Assembly: GCA_027065935.1 (NCBI GenBank)
Contig: JAMONI010000199.1
Coordinates: 1-11,081, forward strand
From: Flavobacteriales bacterium
Lineage (GTDB): Bacteria > Bacteroidota > Bacteroidia > Flavobacteriales > Flavobacteriaceae
DNA length: 11,081 nt
Direction of reading: 5' to 3'
The position numbers and the translations under genes are program-made. Shown here one piece after another: positions 6,472 to 11,081 of this stretch (within the stretch, counting starts at the first letter, position 1; the number at the start of each line of letters is the position of its first letter). Under the pieces are notes generated by a model. The model saw only the letters and a program-made list of their open reading frames with translations, had not been told where the DNA came from and did no database searches.

Positions 6472-9400
6472 TTATTGATTTTCCCAAACAAAATATTTGA
6501 TTTTCAGTAAAACGAGATTGTAATTAAGGACGGCATCCAAGTAAGCTTTTTCGATTTCCAAGGCATTTTCCAAAAATTGCACGTATTTGAAATAATCGAT
6601 TTCACCCGATTGATAGGAAAGTTCGGCGGTTTTGCGTAATTGTTCGCCCAAGCGGTTGCCTTGTTGTTGAAAATAAGCGATTTTCGATTGCCAAAGCTTA
6701 CGTAGGTTCAACAGGTTTTCTTTTTGTTGGTGTAGCAGGATTTCAATTTGCCGGTTTTGGTGCAGGGTGCTTTCATATTGCCGGTGTGCGGCTTTGATTC
6801 GGGCTTTTTTGGCGCCGAAAAAAAGCGGGATTTTAATGCCTACACCGAAAGCCGAATAGTCCGTGTGTCCGGGAAGGAAATTGTTACCGTATGCGTAGGT
6901 TACATATCCGTCGGGCCACAGGTTACGGCGTTCGGTTTTCCACCGGTACAGCAGTTCGTTTTGCAAGGCTTCGCTTTGTTGCTTGTAAATGCTCAAGTCG
7001 GGGGCAATACCGGTGTCGTTCAGCGGAAGAAACGAAGTGTTTTGTAAAAATTCGGTTTCCGTATCCGTCTTTCCTGTCATCCCGTTCATCGTGCGTACGG
7101 CGTTTTGTTTTTCTATCTTGATTTGCTCGAGTTGTAATCGGACGAGTTTTCTTTTGCTGTCGGCCGTGAGCTTTTCCAATACGTTGGATTCGCCCTCTTC
7201 GAATTTGCGTCTTGCGGCTTTTTCAAAGCGTGCATACAGGCTGTCCGTTTGCAGGTAAAGTGCTTCGAGTTGTTGCCAATAAAGGGCTTTGATATAGGCC
7301 GAAGCGGCCTCGAGCAAAATTTTACGTTTGGCGATTTCATATTCCGTTTCGGCACGGTTGTACCGGTGTTTTAGCATCCGTGAACGGGCCATATACCAAG
7401 CGGGAAACTTGAACTCTTGTGTTATTGAAAATGTTTTATAGGGAAAATTGTTGCCGGGATCCGGATTCGTAGGGTCGTTTTCGTAGGATATTTCGGTTTT
7501 GTCCAAGTCCCAAGCCGTATTTACCAATGCTTTGTTGCTTTCGAGTTCGGCTGCATAGCGCTTCAGTTCCGGATTATGTTGTTCCACTTGTTGCAGATAG
7601 GATTCCAATCCGTTAATCTGGCCGGACAGCGGAGTGAGGGAGAAAAACAGTAAAATCAACATAACGGCTTTACCCTTACCGTTTTTCTTTAACGAAAATC
7701 CGGATTTCATATACATGGCATACAGTACCGGAATAATCAAAAGCGTAAGCAGGGTAGAGGTGAACAAACCGCCGATGACCACCGTAGCCAAAGGGCGTTG
7801 TACCTCGGCCCCCGCCGATTGCGAAACGGCCATGGGGAGAAAACCGCCCATTGCGGCCAGAGCCGTCAGCAATACGGGACGCATACGGTCCTTGGCACCT
7901 TGAATGATTTGTTGATACATATCGGTAGTTTGATCTTTGAGTTCTCTAAAATGTTCAATCAATACAATTCCGTTGAGCACGGCCACACCGAATAAAGCAA
8001 TAAATCCGATACCCGCCGAAATGCTAAAAGGCATTCCGCGCAACCACAAAGCCCATATCCCGCCGATGGTGGCCAAGGGAATGGCGGTGTAAATCAAAAG
8101 TGCCGTTTTGACCGAATTAAAGGCGAAATACAACAGGATAAATATGAGAAACAACGCCAAAGGTACGACCAACAACAAGCGCTTACGTGCGGATTGGAGA
8201 TTTTCGAATTGTCCGCCGTACTTGACCGTATAGCCGGGAGGCAAGTCGATTTCCCTGTCTATAATGTGCTTGATGTCTTCCACCACCGACTCCAAGTCCC
8301 GGTCGCGAACGTTAATGCCTATACTGATGCGTCTTTGGGTGGCGTCACGGGAGATTTTGGCCGGACCTCGGGTTAGTTTCACTTCGGCCACTTCTTCCAG
8401 CGGAATTTGTCTTCCGTCGGGCAGGTTAACGGGAATTTGGCGCAGGTCGTCGGGGGTTTGACGTGCTTTTTCGTCAAACCGGGCTACCAAGTCGAAACGC
8501 CTTTCTCCTTCAAAAACCTCACCTGCGGGCAATCCGCCCAAGGCAATGGAAATAATGTGGTTTACTTCTTGTGCATTAAGGCCGTAACGAGCCAAGCGTT
8601 CGCGTTTGATTTTGATTTGCATTTGCGGTAATCCCGAAATTTTTTCCACCGTAATGTCCGCCGCTCCGGGAATGTTTTCTATTTTCCTTTTGATTTGATG
8701 GGCAATCCGGTTGAGTACTTCCAAGTCTTCGCCGTAAATTTTTACCGCCACGTCCGAACGGGTTCCCGAAATCAATTCGTTGAAGCGCATCTCGATGGGT
8801 TGGGTAAATTCATATTCAATGCCGGGCAGTACTTGCAATGCTTCTTTGAACTTGTCGGCCAATTCGTCTTTGGTTTCGGCCGTTACCCATTCTTTTTTGG
8901 GACGCAGTTTGATGATGATGTCCGAATCTTCCATCGACATGGGGTCCGTAGGCACTTCGGCGGCACCGATTCGGCTTACGACCTGTTCCACTTCGGGAAA
9001 TTCCAGTAGAATTTTTTCGATTTTCGTTGTGGTTTCTATGGTTTTCTCCAGCGAAGTGCCGGTTTTTAATACGGGTTGAATAACGAAATCGCCTTCGTCG
9101 AGGGTGGGAACGAATTCACCGCCCATACGGCTGAAAATCCAAGCGGAAATGCCGAACAAAAGTACGGCAAATGTCAACACGCTTTTTTTATGCTGCAATG
9201 CATAGCGAATGGTCGGGTCGTAAAGGCTGTTGAGATAAGCAATGATGCGTTGCGACAGGTTGGGTTTGTCTCTATGCGCCGAAGGTTTAAGCAAAAGCGC
9301 CGACATTACGGGAACATAGGTCATGCCCAAAATCATAACGCCCAACAAGGCGAAGATAAATACCAAAGCCATGGGCTTAAACATTTTGCCTTCTACACCG

Positions 9401-10812
9401 CTCAAGGCCATGATGGGGATGAATACGATGATGATAATCAACTGTCCGAAAATGGCCGAATGCATCATTTTACTTGCCGATCGAATGGTAATTTCATCCA
9501 TAACTTCACGGGTTTGCCGTCGCGAAGCTTTGAGTAATTTGGCTTGTTCCAATCCGATTTTAAAGGCGATAAATTCCACGATGATCACCGCTCCGTCGAT
9601 GATGATACCGAAATCAATAGCCCCGAGACTCATCAAATTGGCATCTATGCCGAAAATGTACATCAATATCAGCGCGATGAGTAGCGCCAAAGGTATAACC
9701 GATGAAATCACCAGTGCCGAACGCCAATTACCCAACAACAACAATACGACAAACATAACGATAATGCTACCGAGTATCAGGTTTTCCACGATGGTAAAAG
9801 TGGTTTTGTTGAGCAATTCGGTACGTTCCAAAAAAGGGTTGATATACACGCCTTCGGGCAAGGATTTGGAAATGGTTTCCACGCGTTGCTTGACATTTTC
9901 GATAACTTCGCTCACGTTGGCGCCTTTGAGCATCATCACCTGACCCATCACTTTTTCACCTTCGCCGTTTCCGGTAATGGCGCCGAACCTTGTGGCGTAA
10001 CCGAAACGGACATCACCCAAATCTTTTATGTAAACGGGAATGTTGCCGTTGCGTTTCACCACGATTTGTTCGATATCTTCGAGTTTCCTAATTAATGCAT
10101 CGCTACGGATAAAATAGGTGGTATTGGTTTTTTCAATATAGCCTCCGCCGGCAATGCCGTTGTTTTCTTTCAGAGCGCGATACACTTCGGAAACACTGAC
10201 GTTCATTGCGCGCAGTTTGTCGGGATCCAAGGCCACTTCAAACTGCTTGAGTTTTCCGCCCCAAGTATTGACTTCCACCACACCGGGGATACCCGAAAGG
10301 TTACGTTTGACAATCCAGTCTTGGATGGTGCGCAGTTCCATCAAATCGTACTTGTCTTTGAATTCGGGTTTGACTTCGAGCGTGTATTGATAGATTTCTC
10401 CCAAACCGGTGGAAATAGGCCCCATTTGCGGCGCTTCAACGCCTTCGGGCATCTTTTCGGCTACGGATTGGAGTTTTTCCGATATCAGTTGACGGGGCAA
10501 ATAAGTCCCCATACGTTCTTCGAATACCAACGTAACCACCGACAAACCGAATTTGGATACGGATCGTATTTCCTTGATGCCGGGCAAATTACCCATTTCC
10601 AGTTCGATGGGGTAGGTGATAAATTCTTCCACGTCTTCGGCCGAAAGGTCGCGGGTGGTGGTAATTACTTGAACCTGATTGTTGGTGATATCGGGCACGG
10701 CGCCGAAGGGGATATGAAACGCCGCATACAATCCCGCCATAACGATTCCTGCGGTGAAAAGCAGGACGATGAGTTTATGTTTTACGCTATAAGCAATAAT
10801 TTTGTTTATCAT
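6472..10812 (-). CDS. Heavy-metal RND efflux pump fused to a TolC-like outer-membrane factor
   Basis: This 1446-residue protein joins two layers of a tripartite metal exporter. Residues 1 to about 1035 are a complete CzcA/CusA-type proton-driven RND pump: a first helix (about 11-31), a large periplasmic domain, helices 2-7 (about 340-562), a second periplasmic domain and helices 8-12 (about 878-1032). Helix 4 carries DFGIIIDGAVIIVE (400-413), with Asp400, Asp406 and Glu413 typical of the divalent-cation class. Aligned by eye on neighbouring motifs, the three CusA methionines are replaced by Gln579, Asp629 and Glu679, which argues against Cu/Ag. Residues about 1066-1446 are an outer-membrane efflux domain of nearly full length, with helical repeats and the family segment GEIDYFKYVQFLENALEIEK (1403-1422). 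Between them, 1035-1064 looks like a signal peptide (KKNGKGKAVMLILLFFSLTP, then LSGQ). The adaptor gene follows in the same operon. Such fusions are known in Bacteroidota. Confidence 0.95.
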   Translation of the reverse strand: MINKIIAYSVKHKLIVLLFTAGIVMAGLYAAFHIPFGAVPDITNNQVQVITTTRDLSAEDVEEFITYPIELEMGNLPGIKEIRSVSKFGLSVVTLVFEERMGTYLPRQLISEKLQSVAEKMPEGVEAPQMGPISTGLGEIYQYTLEVKPEFKDKYDLMELRTIQDWIVKRNLSGIPGVVEVNTWGGKLKQFEVALDPDKLRAMNVSVSEVYRALKENNGIAGGGYIEKTNTTYFIRSDALIRKLEDIEQIVVKRNGNIPVYIKDLGDVRFGYATRFGAITGNGEGEKVMGQVMMLKGANVSEVIENVKQRVETISKSLPEGVYINPFLERTELLNKTTFTIVENLILGSIIVMFVVLLLLGNWRSALVISSVIPLALLIALILMYIFGIDANLMSLGAIDFGIIIDGAVIIVEFIAFKIGLEQAKLLKASRRQTREVMDEITIRSASKMMHSAIFGQLIIIIVFIPIMALSGVEGKMFKPMALVFIFALLGVMILGMTYVPVMSALLLKPSAHRDKPNLSQRIIAYLNSLYDPTIRYALQHKKSVLTFAVLLFGISAWIFSRMGGEFVPTLDEGDFVIQPVLKTGTSLEKTIETTTKIEKILLEFPEVEQVVSRIGAAEVPTDPMSMEDSDIIIKLRPKKEWVTAETKDELADKFKEALQVLPGIEYEFTQPIEMRFNELISGTRSDVAVKIYGEDLEVLNRIAHQIKRKIENIPGAADITVEKISGLPQMQIKIKRERLARYGLNAQEVNHIISIALGGLPAGEVFEGERRFDLVARFDEKARQTPDDLRQIPVNLPDGRQIPLEEVAEVKLTRGPAKISRDATQRRISIGINVRDRDLESVVEDIKHIIDREIDLPPGYTVKYGGQFENLQSARKRLLLVVPLALFLIFILLYFAFNSVKTALLIYTAIPLATIGGIWALWLRGMPFSISAGIGFIALFGVAVLNGIVLIEHFRELKDQTTDMYQQIIQGAKDRMRPVLLTALAAMGGFLPMAVSQSAGAEVQRPLATVVIGGLFTSTLLTLLIIPVLYAMYMKSGFSLKKNGKGKAVMLILLFFSLTPLSGQINGLESYLQQVEQHNPELKRYAAELESNKALVNTAWDLDKTEISYENDPTNPDPGNNFPYKTFSITQEFKFPAWYMARSRMLKHRYNRAETEYEIAKRKILLEAASAYIKALYWQQLEALYLQTDSLYARFEKAARRKFEEGESNVLEKLTADSKRKLVRLQLEQIKIEKQNAVRTMNGMTGKTDTETEFLQNTSFLPLNDTGIAPDLSIYKQQSEALQNELLYRWKTERRNLWPDGYVTYAYGNNFLPGHTDYSAFGVGIKIPLFFGAKKARIKAAHRQYESTLHQNRQIEILLHQQKENLLNLRKLWQSKIAYFQQQGNRLGEQLRKTAELSYQSGEIDYFKYVQFLENALEIEKAYLDAVLNYNLVLLKIKYFVWENQ
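7621..7710 (-). other. Internal signal-peptide-like segment at the pump/OMF junction
   Basis: Residues 1035-1064 of the fusion read as a complete Sec signal peptide: in-frame ATG at 7710, a basic region (KKNGKGK, 1042-1048), a hydrophobic core (AVMLILLFFSLTP) and a small residue before Gln (LSG|Q), a common cleavage context in Bacteroidota. It directly follows the last pump helix, in the right place to export and release the TolC-like part. There is no visible ribosome-binding sequence before ATG7710. Seen: the residues and their order. Inferred: cleavage. Confidence 0.5.
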
Positions 10813-10872
10813 ATTTTCATTGGTTTTAGAAATACAGGTTATCCTCCATTGATTTTTAGGTTAACATGAAAT

Positions 10873-10880
10873 CAAAGGTA
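10873..10880 (-). promoter_or_regulatory. Possible -7 promoter box of the efflux operon
   Basis: TACCTTTG on the minus strand (10880-10873) fits the Bacteroidota TAnnTTTG consensus and lies about 61 bases before the pump ATG at 10812. No TTG or TTTG is found at the expected spacing of about 19-20 bases upstream, so it would be a weak or activator-dependent promoter, or a chance match. The operon might instead be read from the gene to the right. Confidence 0.35.
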
Positions 10881-10914
10881 GCAAGAACGGGTGTGATATT
10901 ATACCCTTATGTTA

Positions 10915-10945
10915 TGCCGCAAACAATTTGTAGTATTATGCGGCA
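10915..10945. repeat. 7-bp inverted repeat upstream of the efflux operon
   Basis: TGCCGCA (10915-10921) and its exact reverse complement TGCGGCA (10939-10945) flank 17 AT-rich bases that themselves contain ACAA-T-TTGT (10923-10931). It lies 9 bases past the stop codon of the right-hand gene and upstream of the possible pump promoter. As RNA it could form a hairpin, but no U-tract follows on either strand, so it is not a standard terminator. It could be a weak terminator, a processing site or an operator for a metal-responsive regulator; the sequence does not decide. Confidence 0.45.
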
Positions 10946-10954
10946 GGGAAGCGT

Positions 10955-11081
10955 TTACACGAGTTCGGGAGGATCGGGAAATTTGATGAGCGGAGGACAG
11001 GAGTACAGGTTGTAATAAGAAAAGATTTTTCCCATATGTTTATCTTGGGATTTCGGTAATTCCAGCGGAAAAAAAAGCAAG
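10955..11081 (-). CDS. 3' end of an unidentified gene upstream of the efflux operon (partial)
   Basis: An open frame enters from the right edge and runs 41 codons to a TAA at 10957-10955. The visible C-terminus includes LLFFPLELPKSQDKHMGKIF, then SYYNLYSCPPLIKF and the end PDPPELV. It is on the same strand as the efflux operon, 142 bases upstream of it. I do not recognise the family securely. A short Pro-Pro-x-Leu ending, in a gene directly before a metal RND operon, recalls small Cys/His-containing proteins (DUF6660-like) that often precede such operons in Bacteroidota and end in a similar way, but too little is visible to claim this. The right edge cuts the gene off, and one Cys and one His are seen in this part. 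Confidence 0.5.
   Translation of the reverse strand, partial: LLFFPLELPKSQDKHMGKIFSYYNLYSCPPLIKFPDPPELV

Noticed and set aside
6461..6487. TTG at 6487 as the start of the adaptor, which would overlap the end of the pump gene.
   Set aside because: The added residues lie before an already long signal peptide, and an ATG at 6460 just after the pump stop gives a normal operon junction.
1..11081. Search for CRISPR arrays, tRNA or rRNA genes, insertion sequences, phage genes, defence or toxin-antitoxin genes.
   Set aside because: None seen. The genes are housekeeping or metal-efflux functions, and base composition shows no obvious break that would mark an island.

Overview
The window looks like chromosomal DNA of a Bacteroidota bacterium, probably from the Flavobacteriia or a neighbouring class; I cannot place it more finely. 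Four things support this: a fused SecD-SecF protein, a heavy-metal RND pump fused to a TolC-like outer-membrane factor, a promoter of the Bacteroidota type (TAnnTTTG box with TTG about 20 bases upstream) in front of secDF, and A-rich leaders in place of clear Shine-Dalgarno sites. Base composition looks even and moderately AT-rich throughout, with no insertion sequence, tRNA, rRNA, CRISPR array or prophage gene visible.

Bases 1-2023 (plus strand) hold a tightly packed operon: the tail of an upstream gene, recF, a DUF721/DciA-like gene and a CDP-alcohol phosphatidyltransferase. All three junctions are four-base ATGA overlaps, where the start codon of one gene shares bases with the stop of the previous one, so translation is probably coupled. 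This links replication and repair functions (RecF, DciA-like) to phospholipid headgroup synthesis.

Bases 2024-5242 hold secDF on the minus strand, convergent with the recF operon. It has its own promoter (about 5034-5064) and a strong intrinsic terminator (2014-2045) whose U-tract lies inside the last codons of the opposing phosphatidyltransferase gene. A second strong hairpin (5183-5221) ends the operon that lies to the right.

Bases 5243-10812 hold a two-gene efflux operon on the minus strand: a 1446-residue RND pump fused to an outer-membrane factor, then, after an 11-base gap, the periplasmic adaptor lipoprotein. Together they encode all three layers of a tripartite metal exporter. Residues in the pump point to divalent cations (Zn/Co/Ni/Cd-like, CzcA class) rather than Cu/Ag. 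Upstream, 10955-11081 is the 3' end of another minus-strand gene, separated from the pump by 142 bases that contain a 7-bp inverted repeat and a possible promoter box.

I did not find a clearly undescribed system. The points most worth checking are the internal signal-peptide-like segment in the pump fusion, which could make it a cleaved polyprotein, the truncated gene upstream of the pump, and the small inverted repeat between them.
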